DNA of 64,000 bases from an uncultured Eubacteriales bacterium (GCA_934647945.1 CAKUFK010000014.1:17093-81092); one strand, 5' to 3'; counted from the first letter of the stretch, positions 8,901-18,029 are shown. Notes: a model not told the origin generated them from the sequence alone. A program made the numbers and translations.

Positions 8901-9575
8901 GTGCCGGAGAACCCCGGCGATATGGCGGAGCACCACATCCGCCCAGACAGTCGACCGGAGAGGGCCGGCGGTGGCATAGGCCTGTTCCTTTTCGTCGAGC
9001 CAGCCCTCCGGATCGGCGTGGGACTGGATAAAATCGTAAATTTTTTCGATATCCTCCGCCAAACGGCGGTCATTCTTGCCGTTGCCCAGCATGTCCGCCA
9101 GCTCGAGGAAGCCCGGCTCCGCCTGGGCATAGGCTTCCTCGATGATTTCCCCCACGGCCTCGTCCCGCAGCAGGCGGGTTTCGGCGTCCTCCGCCACCCG
9201 GAACTGAGGGGAAATGTCGAGCAGATGGAAATGCTCCCGGACCAGGTTGGCACAGAAGCTATCGACCGTGCTGATGGCTGCGCGGGGGAGAAGGCCTTGC
9301 TGCCGCCGCAGCCGCCGGTCCCCCGGATGCTCGCCCATCCGGCGGGAAAGTTCGGCTGCGATCCGCTGTTTCATCTCGGCCGCCGCCGCTTTTGTGAAGG
9401 TGACGACCAGCAGGCGGTCGATGCTCACCGGGTTTTCCTCACGGGTGATCTTGTGAAGGATACGCTGGACCAGCACGGCCGTCTTGCCGGACCCTGCCGC
9501 GGCCGATACCAGCAGAGGGCCGCCGTCGGCCTCGATGCATTGCTTCTGTTCGGTTGTCCATTGCCTCGCCGCCAT
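5994..9575 (-). CDS. addA: ATP-dependent helicase/nuclease subunit A
   Basis: AddA is the UvrD-like 3'-5' helicase and nuclease subunit of AddAB, the RecBCD equivalent in Firmicutes. It processes double-strand ends for RecA loading and degrades unprotected linear DNA. The 1193-residue protein has Walker A AAAGSGKTAVL at about residue 25-35, Walker B VDEYQDTN, motif III FVGDVKQSIYGFR and motif V SIHHSKGLEYPVVF. Motif VI is VAMTRAREKL, and the C-terminal RecB-type nuclease has IVDYKTDR. Start 9575 has AAGGAGG upstream. An upstream in-frame extension to 9728 would overlap the nudix gene and is not supported. It is the last gene of addB-nudix-addA, 13 bases after the nudix gene. Confidence 0.95.
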   Translation of the reverse strand: MAARQWTTEQKQCIEADGGPLLVSAAAGSGKTAVLVQRILHKITREENPVSIDRLLVVTFTKAAAAEMKQRIAAELSRRMGEHPGDRRLRRQQGLLPRAAISTVDSFCANLVREHFHLLDISPQFRVAEDAETRLLRDEAVGEIIEEAYAQAEPGFLELADMLGNGKNDRRLAEDIEKIYDFIQSHADPEGWLDEKEQAYATAGPLRSTVWADVVLRHIAGVLRHVQALLASAISLTDGNAVLTEKYRPALAADRQAADEALARLLSPECDWDTLPLFLSGIGSAPLKAARACGDEAAKERVKALRGDVKALIRPLPALLCGNEAQCREDLDVLRRLVAALFALVRRFAARYEEKKKNRRMLDFSDLEHGALRLLTSRGEDGAVLPSPLAQELSVRFDEILVDEYQDTNAAQDALFYALSREGENLFFVGDVKQSIYGFRQAMPELFLRKRDAWPDYTGESYPATITLGHNFRSRAEVTDSVNFVFRQLMTKESAGIAYGAREALVPRAPYPGGTGYETELILIDTDSNEDPLDGRDAGEARVIAKRIGELVGTLPVTENGVTRPAAYGDFCILLRSKKGRSDIYAAELTKAGVPVTTAGDRGFFATPEISLALSLLRVIDNPLLDVPLLAVLLSPLYGFTPDDLAGIRLLDRRSALYPALSRMAGRGTTRENGDLPERCRDFIRQMTLYRTLAATLPIDRLLTRLFEETGLPAVMRVRRGGEQKLANLRLLQEHARRFEQNGFRGLTAFIRYLDRMEEQQLDLPPAALSGHPDTVQILSIHHSKGLEYPVVFLAGLGNMFNSASTRDDLLLHPTLGVGMMRRDPNTYNRFDTLPRRAVSLSIRQSERAEELRVLYVAMTRAREKLILTMSLKHPDARLASLASGLNGEESLPAHTVWNAGSLGDWLLTAALRHPSAVLLRQMAGVDSLSVLPCETAWHVDCVSVPRPDDEAPPPASTAAADPRLAAHIRGRIAYRYPYLALSALPVKLAASDMAHATLKRESVARSRPAFLGKAGLTPAERGTALHTFMQYARYEAAAADPEEEARRLVCDGFLTQQQGASLDFAKIRRFFSGPLYERIRHSPRCMRELPFTVERPAQRFSPGLPAADSPQDRITIQGIADCVFEENGALVIVDYKTDRIKTAGELAERYTGQLHLYAEAFASTLELPIADCLLYSFQLGVTVSVGLPRNSQ

Positions 9576-9588
9576 GCCGCCGTCCTCC

Positions 9589-10053
9589 TTATGGGTAAAA
9601 ATGAAAGCTCCCCGACAAACCATCGTCCGACCAGGTGCCGAGGGCTTCCCGATACGTACCGTCCTGATACATCTGCCAGAACACATCCATGTTGGGAGAG
9701 AGCGGGCCGTCGGCAAAGGTGGCCGCATCCGTCCAAAAAACGCGGCCTTCCTGAGTCTGTCCGATCAGCTCGCCGCTGTAGGTGCGAGTCCGATACAGAA
9801 AAAGCAGCCATCTGGCCCCTGTGGTGGGGTTGACCCAGTCGACCAATCCCGCCGGACATAGGCGGGCGACGGTCAGCCCGGTCTCTTCCCGGACCTCCCG
9901 GATAACGGAAGCGGCGATGCTTTCCCCTTTTTCAACCTTGCCCCCCGGCAGCGTGATGCCGGCGAAAGGGGAGGAAACCTTGTCCAAGGCCACCACCTGA
10001 CGGGTCTCCGGATTTTCAATCAGGCACAGGTTATACAGGCGTATGTCCGCCAT
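9589..10053 (-). CDS. NUDIX hydrolase (MutT-like)
   Basis: The 154-residue protein carries a complete Nudix box: GKVEKGE, seven residues, then REVREETGL, fitting GX5EX7REUXEEXGU. Family members hydrolyse nucleoside diphosphate derivatives. The substrate cannot be read from sequence, but the C-terminal SGSFHFYP and overall layout resemble 8-oxo-dGTP-type sanitising enzymes. The start at 10053 lies inside the 3' end of addB (22-base overlap), so translation is probably coupled. Its position between addB and addA suggests a joint role in handling damaged DNA and nucleotide pools. An 8-oxoguanine glycosylase also lies in this window, at 18.9 kb. Confidence 0.88.
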   Translation of the reverse strand: MADIRLYNLCLIENPETRQVVALDKVSSPFAGITLPGGKVEKGESIAASVIREVREETGLTVARLCPAGLVDWVNPTTGARWLLFLYRTRTYSGELIGQTQEGRVFWTDAATFADGPLSPNMDVFWQMYQDGTYREALGTWSDDGLSGSFHFYP

Positions 10054-13000
10054 CGGGAACCCCCTCCGTTTCCTCGGTTTCCTTTTCCAGTTCCTGCATG
10101 GCCTGCGCCGCGTCCAGGCGGGCGATGACGCGGACGGGATCGTCCGGCTCGTGCCCGCAGACGGCGCGGTAATCGCAGTATTCGCAGCCGTCGACCGCTC
10201 CTGCCGCCGGCAGGGCCGCCACATCGCCCCGGCGAAGGGTTTCGGCCATAGAGGACAAGATCTTCTGGATTTTCAGCTTCAGCAGGCCGAACTGGCGCAG
10301 GGAGGCCACGCTCGCCCCTGCCGCCAGCCGGCCGGTCTTTTTATCCAGCCGGGCCGGGATGAACAGCCCGGCCGCGTCGGCTTCCATAGCCTGCACGATC
10401 TCCGGGTCATCGAGAATCAGGCCGTTCATCTTCATAGTCAGGAGCTGCTCCCGCTCGAGCGCGGCGGCATCCGCGTCACGGGAGAGGCGGACCACCGGGA
10501 GCTTGGCCGGCAGGTAGAGGACCCCCGCCGGCGTAACGCGGCCGTACCGTTCTTCCCCATTCTGCCAGAGGGAGAGCAGGTAGATCAGCATCTGCAGGTT
10601 GATCCCTTCGAGTACCTCGGACAGCCGGAACTCCCTCTGCCCGGTTTTATAGTCGACCACGCGGACATAATCCGCCTCGCCGGTGCGGTAGAGATCCACC
10701 CGGTCCACGGTCCCCCGGACCTGGACCCGCGTGCCGTCGGCCAAGGTCAGGGTCAGGGACGGGACGCCGTTGCCCTCTTCGTCCCTGTCCCCGATGGGAA
10801 GCTCATAATCCACGGGGACAAACCGGCTTTGGGCCAGCTCCCGGACCACCCTCCACATCAGGTTCGCGCAGGTGCGGGTGAGTTGCCCGAGCAAATGGTT
10901 GAGGCGGCTGGTTTTGTTTTCCCGCCCGCCCATGTAGGCGGCGACATATCCTTCGACCACTGCGGCGGTGTCGGCGTCAATCCGCTCCCGGGCGACCGTG
11001 GAGAACCCCTCCCGCGTGTAAACGGGCAAGAGCTGCTCCATGACATAATGGGCGAGCGTCCCGGCTTCGGCCGCGTTGAGATCGGCCGGCTGCCGCCGTT
11101 TGGCACCCAGGCCGTACCGGCAGAAATAAGCGAAACGGCAGCGGTGGTAGGTTTCTACCTGGCTGGGGGAGAGCCTCATGTGCCCGCCGAAAAACGCCCG
11201 GGCTGAGGCCGGGTCCCGGAATGCCTGCGGCCGGGCCGCGGCTGCCCGCCGCATAGCGTCCAACCGCCTTTGATAAGAGGGGAGCGAGGAAAATACCTCC
11301 TGGAACGCCTCGCCGGAAGGGGAATTCTCCCGCCATTTTGAGGCCAGCCGGTCAAAGGCGTCGGCGGCGGATTCCACATCCCATCCCTCGGGATCCTCCG
11401 GCGGCGGAAAGGAGCAGCCGGGCAGGACCTGGCGTACGGTATCCACCAGCGCGGATGGCGTAAGGGTTTCCCCCTTTATGGACGCGGCGTAGGTGACGAA
11501 CAGCCGGTGGGAGGGGGCGGCCAGAGCCGTATACGCGTAAAAGCGCTCCTCCGCCGTCTGCCAGTCAGAGGCGTCGGCCATGGGCAGGCCGAGTTCGATC
11601 AGGCGGCGGCGCTCTGTATCGCCCAAGAGGCCGCCGCCGGTCGGGTAGGCGGGGAAGACGCCTTCGTTGGCGCCCAGAATTAGGACGGTTTGGGGAGCCG
11701 AAAAGCGGATCCGGTCGGCGGCGCCGATCTGTACGGCGTCGAGTGACTGCGGGATGCTGCCGAGGTCCGTCATCCCGGCTACCAACCGGAAGAGCTCGGC
11801 AAACCGGGGAGCGGGGAGGACGGTATCCCCCAGAACGAGGACGAATTTGTCGAGCAGGTCCATGGTGATGTCCCACAGCCGGGCCTGCCGTTCCGCGAGT
11901 GCGTGTTCCCCGGCCGTATCCAGCCGTGAGACCTGAAAGCGGACCAAACGGGCGGTATGCGCCTCTTCCAGATACCGGTACAGGGCCGCGGCGAACCCAC
12001 GGCCGCTCAAAGACCCCGACAAACGTCGCTGCAGCGCCTCCAGAGGCCGGACGAAGCGGCGGCGCAGGCGGCCGAGATGGACCAGCCTTTTCTCGGATTC
12101 GGGGGATATTTCCCGGGAAAGGCCGTCGGGGTTCCAGGTCCATTCCTGTTTCCACTGGCTCCCCCGGATCCGCCACTGATAGACGTAGTTTTCCAGTAGG
12201 GAAATGGAACGGGGAGAAAAACCGGACAAGCCGGTTTTGAGCAGCCGGAATAGGTCGTCGCTGTTCCATCCGTCGGTTACACAGCGCAGGGCCGCGCCGA
12301 GGAGCACGATCAGGGGATCGGTCAGGATCGTGTCCCGCCGGTCGATGGAACAGGGGATTTCCTCCTGCTCAAACGCCGCCTCCAGCAGTCCCTGATAGTC
12401 GTCCAGGTTCCGCACGACCACTGTGAAATCCCGGCAGCGGCCGCCTTCCTCCCGCAGCAGCCGGCGGACCGTCCTCGCAGCGAAGCGGCATTCGGTTTCC
12501 CTGTCGGGGCAGGGGATGACCGCGACGGCGGGGGCCGCTCCCTCAAAAGGAACGGGAGCGGGGAGAAACGCCTGCTCCTCCAGGTGCCGCAGAGCGGGAT
12601 CGGCAGCCCGGTGGTTTTCCGTCAAAAGGCGGATTTTAGCCACCGGGACATGATATTCGCGCGCCAGCTCCCGCAGCCGGGCCGCGGTGCGGATAGCCGG
12701 TGCGAAGCGGCCGTATTCTCCGGAGTCGTCGGTGATGGTGTCGGCGCACAGGGTCACGACCGTCTTTTCCGTCCGGCGGATGAGGACGGCCAGGATCTGC
12801 ATTTCCTGCGCGGTAAAGCCCTTGAACGCGTCGACGTATACCCGCGCCCCATCGAACAGGCGGCTCTCGGGCATGCGGCGCGCGAGTACGGACAGGTCGT
12901 CCAGCGGGTCGATTTGCGCGGTTTGGGCGGCCAAAGCTTCATAAGATGCGTAAATCAGGCCCAGCTCGCGTGTTTTTTCCTTTAGCGTTCCCTCTTCCAG

Positions 13001-13432
13001 GGCTTCAGATGTCCGGTTCAGCTCATCGGGGGAGATCCCGCACTGCTTGCATTCCGCCACGAGGGAGAGGACGGCCTGCAGATAATCCGGATCAGCGGCG
13101 TGGCGCCGGTAAAGGGTCAGATGATCTGAAACGCCGCGGACAGCCTGGCTCATGAGCAGTGCCCGTGCCCCGTCGTCCATCCGTTTTCCGGCAACCCCTC
13201 CCAATTCTCGGAATACCGTCTGCACAAGACGTGTAAAGCTCAACACCTGAACACGGGAGGCGTGCTGCGGCCCCAGCCGCCGAAGCAGCGTCCTTTCGCT
13301 TTCAAAGGAAAACTGCTCGGGGACGAGCAGAAACAGGGCGGGCGGGGCTTCCTGTTCGGCCAGACGGGTGAGCTCTTCGAATACGGTGTAGGTCTTCCCA
13401 GATCCCGCCCCGCCAAGCAGCAGCTCCAGCAT
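10031..13432 (-). CDS. addB: ATP-dependent nuclease subunit B
   Basis: AddB is the second subunit of AddAB. It recognises Chi-like sequences and carries a nuclease domain stabilised by an iron-sulphur cluster. The 1133-residue protein starts with MLELLLGGAGSGKT, the N-terminal Walker A. Towards the C-terminus it has CRFAYFCRYG, the nuclease motif VVDYKTGQ and the cysteine set CEYCDYRAVC expected for the [4Fe-4S] staple. Start 13432 has GAGGAGGA upstream, and a TATACT -10-like element lies at 13475-13470 on the same strand. It is the first gene of addB-nudix-addA. Its length is slightly below the roughly 1160 residues common in Bacillus. Confidence 0.94.
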   Translation of the reverse strand: MLELLLGGAGSGKTYTVFEELTRLAEQEAPPALFLLVPEQFSFESERTLLRRLGPQHASRVQVLSFTRLVQTVFRELGGVAGKRMDDGARALLMSQAVRGVSDHLTLYRRHAADPDYLQAVLSLVAECKQCGISPDELNRTSEALEEGTLKEKTRELGLIYASYEALAAQTAQIDPLDDLSVLARRMPESRLFDGARVYVDAFKGFTAQEMQILAVLIRRTEKTVVTLCADTITDDSGEYGRFAPAIRTAARLRELAREYHVPVAKIRLLTENHRAADPALRHLEEQAFLPAPVPFEGAAPAVAVIPCPDRETECRFAARTVRRLLREEGGRCRDFTVVVRNLDDYQGLLEAAFEQEEIPCSIDRRDTILTDPLIVLLGAALRCVTDGWNSDDLFRLLKTGLSGFSPRSISLLENYVYQWRIRGSQWKQEWTWNPDGLSREISPESEKRLVHLGRLRRRFVRPLEALQRRLSGSLSGRGFAAALYRYLEEAHTARLVRFQVSRLDTAGEHALAERQARLWDITMDLLDKFVLVLGDTVLPAPRFAELFRLVAGMTDLGSIPQSLDAVQIGAADRIRFSAPQTVLILGANEGVFPAYPTGGGLLGDTERRRLIELGLPMADASDWQTAEERFYAYTALAAPSHRLFVTYAASIKGETLTPSALVDTVRQVLPGCSFPPPEDPEGWDVESAADAFDRLASKWRENSPSGEAFQEVFSSLPSYQRRLDAMRRAAAARPQAFRDPASARAFFGGHMRLSPSQVETYHRCRFAYFCRYGLGAKRRQPADLNAAEAGTLAHYVMEQLLPVYTREGFSTVARERIDADTAAVVEGYVAAYMGGRENKTSRLNHLLGQLTRTCANLMWRVVRELAQSRFVPVDYELPIGDRDEEGNGVPSLTLTLADGTRVQVRGTVDRVDLYRTGEADYVRVVDYKTGQREFRLSEVLEGINLQMLIYLLSLWQNGEERYGRVTPAGVLYLPAKLPVVRLSRDADAAALEREQLLTMKMNGLILDDPEIVQAMEADAAGLFIPARLDKKTGRLAAGASVASLRQFGLLKLKIQKILSSMAETLRRGDVAALPAAGAVDGCEYCDYRAVCGHEPDDPVRVIARLDAAQAMQELEKETEETEGVPDGGHTPV

Positions 13433-13620
13433 ACCGGCATCCTCCTCGTCCAAATCGTCTATATCCGACAGTATACACCATTTTCCCGCAAAAGGAAACG
13501 GCGTGTTCTGGAAAAGGGCCTTGAGAATTTGCAGAAATGCCACATTCCTGTCATGGATTGTTCATGAGCCTGTGGCATACTATAGATAACCAAAACATGC
13601 GTGAGGAAAGAAAGGATTCG

Positions 13621-14661
13621 ATGGACATGAAACGCCTGTATCTGGTGACGGGGGCCTATGGCCATTTGGGACATACGATCGTGGATGAACTCCTCGCCCG
13701 TGGGGAAGAGGTGCGGGGTCTCGCCCTGCCGGGAGACAGCATACCGGCGCCGGTCCGCCGCGGCCTTGAGATCTGTCAGGGGGACGTCTGTGATCCGGAC
13801 AGCCTGGTAGCGTTTTTCCATGTGGACGAGCCGCGTGAGATCGTAGTGATCCATACGGCCGGGATCGTGTCCATCGCCTCTAAATTCAATCAAAAAGTGT
13901 TCGACGTCAATGTGGTCGGCACGAAAAACATCGTGGACATCTGCCGGAAATCGAACGTCCGGCGGCTGGTGCACGTCAGCTCGGTCCATGCCATTCCGGA
14001 GAAGGCCAGAGGGGAGACGGTGACCGAGGTCTCCCGGTTCGATTACCGTAAGGTGGAAGGCCTGTACGCCCAAACCAAGGCCAAGGCCACGCAGATCGTC
14101 CTCAACGCCGCGGCCGGCGGGCTGGATGCCGTGGTGGTTCATCCTTCAGGCATCCTGGGGCCGGGGGATTACGGCCACGGGCATCTCACCCAGCTCGTTA
14201 CCGATTACCTGAACGGCCGGCTGACCGCCTGTGTCAAAGGTGGCTACGATTTTGTCGATGTGCGGGATGTGGCTGCCGGTATCCTGGCTGCTGCCGACAA
14301 AGGGCGGAAAGGGGAGTGCTACATCCTGTCCAACCGGTTTTACAGCGTGCGGGAGCTCCTCGACACGCTGCATGACGTGACCGGGCGCAAGAAGATCAAA
14401 ACGGTGCTGCCGCTGTGGTTCGCCAAAGGGACGGCGCCTCTGGCCGAAACCTATTACAAAATCCTCAGGCAGCCGCCGCTCTATACGCGGTATTCCCTCT
14501 ACACCCTGACGGGAAACGGGCGGTTCAGCCACGAAAAGGCGGACAGGGAGCTGGGCTACACGACACGGGATATGCAGGAAACGCTGCGGGATACCGCCGC
14601 TTTCCTTGTCGCGCAGGGGCGGATCCGTCATCCGGGGCGTCTGTCCGCCAATTTGGGATAA
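13621..14661 (+). CDS. NAD-dependent epimerase/dehydratase (extended SDR)
   Basis: The 346-residue extended short-chain dehydrogenase has an N-terminal nucleotide-binding motif (VTGAYGHLGHTIV). A Ser-Ser pair in VHVSSVHAI and YAQTKAKA (YxxxK) complete the SDR catalytic set, and HPSGILGPGDYG follows. It probably oxidises, reduces or epimerises a sugar nucleotide, sterol-like or dihydroflavonol-like substrate. The 3-beta-HSD/DFR branch is the closest by eye; the true substrate is unknown. Start 13621 is preceded by AAAGG at five bases, and a second in-frame ATG at 13627 is possible. It is divergent from addB with its own downstream hairpin, and no pathway partners are adjacent. Confidence 0.8.
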   Translation: MDMKRLYLVTGAYGHLGHTIVDELLARGEEVRGLALPGDSIPAPVRRGLEICQGDVCDPDSLVAFFHVDEPREIVVIHTAGIVSIASKFNQKVFDVNVVGTKNIVDICRKSNVRRLVHVSSVHAIPEKARGETVTEVSRFDYRKVEGLYAQTKAKATQIVLNAAAGGLDAVVVHPSGILGPGDYGHGHLTQLVTDYLNGRLTACVKGGYDFVDVRDVAAGILAAADKGRKGECYILSNRFYSVRELLDTLHDVTGRKKIKTVLPLWFAKGTAPLAETYYKILRQPPLYTRYSLYTLTGNGRFSHEKADRELGYTTRDMQETLRDTAAFLVAQGRIRHPGRLSANLG

Positions 14662-14685
14662 TCCCGTTCCGGACGGAACCGAACA

Positions 14686-14715
14686 GAGCAGGAGGCCCCG
14701 AGAGGCCTTCTGCTC
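14686..14715 (+). terminator. Hairpin after the SDR gene
   Basis: GAGCAGGAGGCC (14686-14697) pairs with GGCCTTCTGCTC (14704-14715), with one G-U pair. The U-tract is poor, so it is a probable but weak terminator. Confidence 0.5.
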
Positions 14716-14836
14716 TCAGCGTAATTTAAATTCGACATGCTTCCGGACGGGGCACGTCGGATTGTGGCGCCTCGCAAGTCTCCATCCTCCACCCGGCAGA
14801 TTTATACAGGCTCGCATGTGAACCGTCGTATCGCTT

Positions 14837-14877
14837 AAAAGGGAACCATCCGAGGCACATGTCCTCAGATGGTTCCC
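14837..14877 (-). terminator. Terminator of the pit-DUF47 operon
   Basis: A 15-bp stem with one mismatch (14841-14855 with 14863-14877) is followed on the minus strand by TTTTAAG. It lies 49 bases beyond the stop of the DUF47 gene. The stretch between it and the SDR gene (14716-14836) shows no other feature. Confidence 0.7.
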
Positions 14878-14925
14878 TATAGTATATCACGCAAGTTTTG
14901 ACGGACTGAGAGAAGACGGCCCTAT

Positions 14926-15549
14926 TCAACTGTTCTTCATGATGATGCTTTCCATAATATTGGCCACATGTTCACAGGCGTCACAGCATTTTTCCATCCG
15001 GTCGAACAGGTCCCGCCAGACCATGAGCTCGATGGGCTCGCGGCAGGTGGTATAGAGGCGGCGGACCGCCCGGCTGTAAAGGGCGTCGCCGGTTTCTTCC
15101 AGCCGGTTGACTTCCACGATGTTCTCGTTGATGGAGCTGGATTTGCGGAAATTGTGAAATTCCTTCATCGCGTCTTCCAGGGCGTTGCAGCACTGGAGGA
15201 TGATCGCGGTGAACTCGGACGCCTCGTCCCGGATGGAAAGGACATTATACATATACACCCGCATCAGGACGTCTTCAATCGTGTCGGTGACGTTGTCGAT
15301 CTCCTGGCTGAGCAGGATGATATCCTCCCGTTCGATCGGGGTGATGAACGCGCGGGCCAGCTCTTTCATCATATCGTGCTTGAGGATGTCGGCCCCGTGC
15401 TCGACAGCATGGAGATCCTTGAGTTTTATCTGAAGGGAATCCGGATCGAAATGGCCGAGCGTTTCCTCCAGCATCTGCGCGGCCTTGCAGGAATAAGCCA
15501 CCCCTTTTACAAACATTTCAAAATAATCGTAATCCCGTTTCTTGGCCAT
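14926..15549 (-). CDS. DUF47 (PhoU-like) phosphate transport accessory protein
   Basis: This is an all-helical protein of 207 residues, the usual DUF47/TIGR00153 length. It has the PhoU-like pattern of acidic and His-rich helices (for example KDLHAVEHGADILKHD and ITPIEREDIILLSQEIDN). DUF47 proteins nearly always sit next to PiT transporters and are thought to gate or regulate them from the cytosolic face. Here the gene follows pit by 90 bases on the same strand. ATG 15549 was chosen over 15570 because AGGACAGGGA lies just upstream of it. Confidence 0.88.
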   Translation of the reverse strand: MAKKRDYDYFEMFVKGVAYSCKAAQMLEETLGHFDPDSLQIKLKDLHAVEHGADILKHDMMKELARAFITPIEREDIILLSQEIDNVTDTIEDVLMRVYMYNVLSIRDEASEFTAIILQCCNALEDAMKEFHNFRKSSSINENIVEVNRLEETGDALYSRAVRRLYTTCREPIELMVWRDLFDRMEKCCDACEHVANIMESIIMKNS

Positions 15550-15639
15550 GTCATTCCCTGTCCTTTCCATGATGGATTCTCAAAACCCGGCTCCGGCCGG
15601 GCGGTCCCCTTCGGCGCTTGCCCGTCAAAACCGGGCGGA

Positions 15640-16686
15640 TCAGAAGATCATAACAAACAGACGCGCCATCAAAAAGCCGATCAGGCCGCAGCCCGGAAAG
15701 GTGAGGACCCAGGTCATCACCATGTCCTTGACGACCGACCATTTGACCGAGGAAAGGCGTTTGGCCGCGCCGACCCCCATGATGGCGGTGGTTTTGGTGT
15801 GGGTGGTGCTGACGGGGAGGGCGGTCAGGGAGGCGAGCAGCAAGCAGCCGGCCGCCGCAGCGTCCGCGGCAAAGCCCTGATAGGTTTCCAGCTTGACCAT
15901 GTCCATCCCGACCGCCTTGATGATCCGGTATCCGCCGATGGATGTGCCGATGCCCATCACCAGCGAACAGAGGACCATCAGCCAGAGAGGGATTTGAAAG
16001 CTCTCGACATCCCCGTTGCCGTTGGAGAGGAAAATCCCCAGCATGAAGACGCCCATGAATTTCTGTCCATCCTGCGCACCGTGCATGAAGGCCATGGCGG
16101 CACCGCCGCCGATCTGTGCCCCGCGGAAAAAGCGGGTGGTTTTCCGCCGCTCCATCCCTTTGCAGAGGAAGGTGGTGATCTTGGCCACCAGCCAGCCGGA
16201 TCCGAACCCGAGCATGGTGGAGAGAACCAAACCCCAGATGACGTTCATCCATTCCTCTCCGTTGATGCCGGCGGCGCCGCCCATCGCGATCGCGGCGCCC
16301 GAGAGCCCGGCGATGAGGGCGTGGCTTTCACTCGTGGGGATCCCGAAATACCAGGCCGCCACCGCCCAGATGACAATCGAGAAAAGCGCGGCGCAGAGCG
16401 CCACCAGCGCCTGGTGGGAGTCGTGGCCGAAATCCACCATGTTGTAGATGGTCATCGCCACGGCGGGGGCAATCATCGTCATGACCAGTACGCCGAGAAA
16501 ATTGAACACCGCCGCCATCAAGATGGCGGCCCGGGGGCCCATGGCCCGGGTGGAAACGCAGGTGGCGATGGCATTGGGCGCGTCAGTCCAGCCGTTGACA
16601 AAGATAACCCCCAGGGTTAAAATGACGGTAACGGCTAGGACGGGGTTGGAAAACAGCCCGGATAAAAACTGTTCCAGGGATAACAT
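15640..16686 (-). CDS. pit: Inorganic phosphate transporter, PiT family
   Basis: This is a 348-residue, multi-spanning membrane protein. It carries the two PiT signature repeats: an N-terminal GWTDAPNAIAT and a C-terminal TTHTKTTAIMGVG. It should import phosphate (usually metal-phosphate) driven by the proton or sodium gradient. Start 16686 has GGAGAGGGGA upstream, and a TATAAT element lies at 16725-16720 on the same strand. The next gene encodes the DUF47 partner. The membrane helices are evident as long runs such as VTVILTLGVIFVNGW and AILMAAVFNFLGVLVM. Confidence 0.92.
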   Translation of the reverse strand: MLSLEQFLSGLFSNPVLAVTVILTLGVIFVNGWTDAPNAIATCVSTRAMGPRAAILMAAVFNFLGVLVMTMIAPAVAMTIYNMVDFGHDSHQALVALCAALFSIVIWAVAAWYFGIPTSESHALIAGLSGAAIAMGGAAGINGEEWMNVIWGLVLSTMLGFGSGWLVAKITTFLCKGMERRKTTRFFRGAQIGGGAAMAFMHGAQDGQKFMGVFMLGIFLSNGNGDVESFQIPLWLMVLCSLVMGIGTSIGGYRIIKAVGMDMVKLETYQGFAADAAAAGCLLLASLTALPVSTTHTKTTAIMGVGAAKRLSSVKWSVVKDMVMTWVLTFPGCGLIGFLMARLFVMIF

Positions 16687-16862
16687 GCCGCTTCCCCTCT
16701 CCTTTAAATTCCAGACTCTATTATATCGGGAATTGCGCTGGCTGAAAAGCCCTAAGTTCACAATCTCCGAATAAAAAGGCGCTTTTCTCCTAAAGTGACA
16801 AAATATGACACTCGGAAAAAGCGTCCGAATGGAAAAAAGACGAACGACAGAGGAGGGCTTTC

Positions 16863-17966
16863 ATGAAAAAAGCGGGACGGTTTCTCCGCCATTTTTGTTT
16901 TCTGATTCCGGCGTTGGCGGCCCTTCTGCTGCGTGTTGTCCTGCCGCATTTTCCGGAATTTACGGAGGCGGTGTTCGCCAAAGGGGTATTTCGTATCCTC
17001 TCCGTGCCGCTGGGGGGACTCATATCCCTTCTGCCGTTTTCATTGACGGAAGTGTTGGCGGTCCTGGCCCTGCCGGCCTTTGTTTTCATTCTGGTATGGT
17101 TTATCCGCCGCCTTTGCCGTACCGGCTGTCGAAAGCAGCTTCTGATGAGGGCCGGAAAGGGGACGGCGTGGGTGTTGTCTACCGTGCTGCTGGTGTATAT
17201 GCTGCTGCACGGGGTCAATTTCTACCGCCTGCCGCTCGGCGAGCTGATGGGGCTGGAAACGGCCGAGCCGTCGGCCGTGCAGCTGCGCGATGTCTGCATC
17301 GATCTCGCGGAGCGGGCGTCGAGGGAACGGGAGAGCCTGACGGAAGACGGGGAGGGCTGTGCCCGTCTCTCCCAATCGATGGGTGAGACCCTGCGCCTTG
17401 CGGACAACGGCTACCGGTCGCTGCAGGGGACGTATCCCTTTCTGTTCGGCGGGGTGTTTCGGGCGAAGCCTGTGCAGCTTTCCCACTGGTGGAGCTACAC
17501 GGGAATCACGGGGATGTATTTCCCCATGCTGGCCGAAGCAAATGTCAACATCGATGTACCGGACAGCAGTATCCCGGCCACGGCCGCCCACGAGCTCGCC
17601 CATACCAGAGGCTTCGCCCGGGAGGACGAGTGCAATTTTCTGGCCTATCTGACTTGTATCCACAGCGATTCCGCCGATTTCCGCTATTCCGGGTACCTGA
17701 TGGCGTATATCTACTGCTCCAACGCCCTGTATGCCTACGACATAGAGCTCTGGAGGGAGACGCGGGCGGCTTGTTCCGAGGGGGTCCTGCGAGACCTGGG
17801 GGAGAGGAACCGCTATTGGGAGGCGTTCGAAGGCCGGGTGCAGGAAATTTCCAACAGCGTCAACAACAGTTTTCTCGAATCACAGGGGCAGGAAAAGGGT
17901 ACCCTCAGCTACGATGAGGTCGTATCCCTGATCGTGTCGTACTATATCCGGCAGGGGATGGTTTGA
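16863..17966 (+). CDS. DUF3810 membrane protein with HExxH motif
   Basis: The 367-residue protein has three N-terminal membrane segments (about 10-30, 45-80 and 100-117). A soluble domain follows with HELAH at residues 243-247, a zinc-metallopeptidase-type motif in the context AAHELAHTRGFAREDE. That pattern, together with SYTGITGMYFPMLAEANVN, fits the DUF3810 family, whose biological role is not established. A membrane-bound zinc protease is a reasonable inference. The start has GAGGAGGG nine bases upstream. It is divergent from pit and ends at a strong terminator. Confidence 0.8.
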   Translation: MKKAGRFLRHFCFLIPALAALLLRVVLPHFPEFTEAVFAKGVFRILSVPLGGLISLLPFSLTEVLAVLALPAFVFILVWFIRRLCRTGCRKQLLMRAGKGTAWVLSTVLLVYMLLHGVNFYRLPLGELMGLETAEPSAVQLRDVCIDLAERASRERESLTEDGEGCARLSQSMGETLRLADNGYRSLQGTYPFLFGGVFRAKPVQLSHWWSYTGITGMYFPMLAEANVNIDVPDSSIPATAAHELAHTRGFAREDECNFLAYLTCIHSDSADFRYSGYLMAYIYCSNALYAYDIELWRETRAACSEGVLRDLGERNRYWEAFEGRVQEISNSVNNSFLESQGQEKGTLSYDEVVSLIVSYYIRQGMV

Positions 17967-18029
17967 CTTCGGGGCCTCAGCGCAGGGTCAGGGCCACGCC
18001 AAGCCCTGCGGCCGGATTTCAGAATACGC

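Noticed and set aside
14968..16620. Plus-strand frame opposite pit and the DUF47 gene
   Set aside because: His/Gly-rich shadow composition; both minus-strand genes are well supported.
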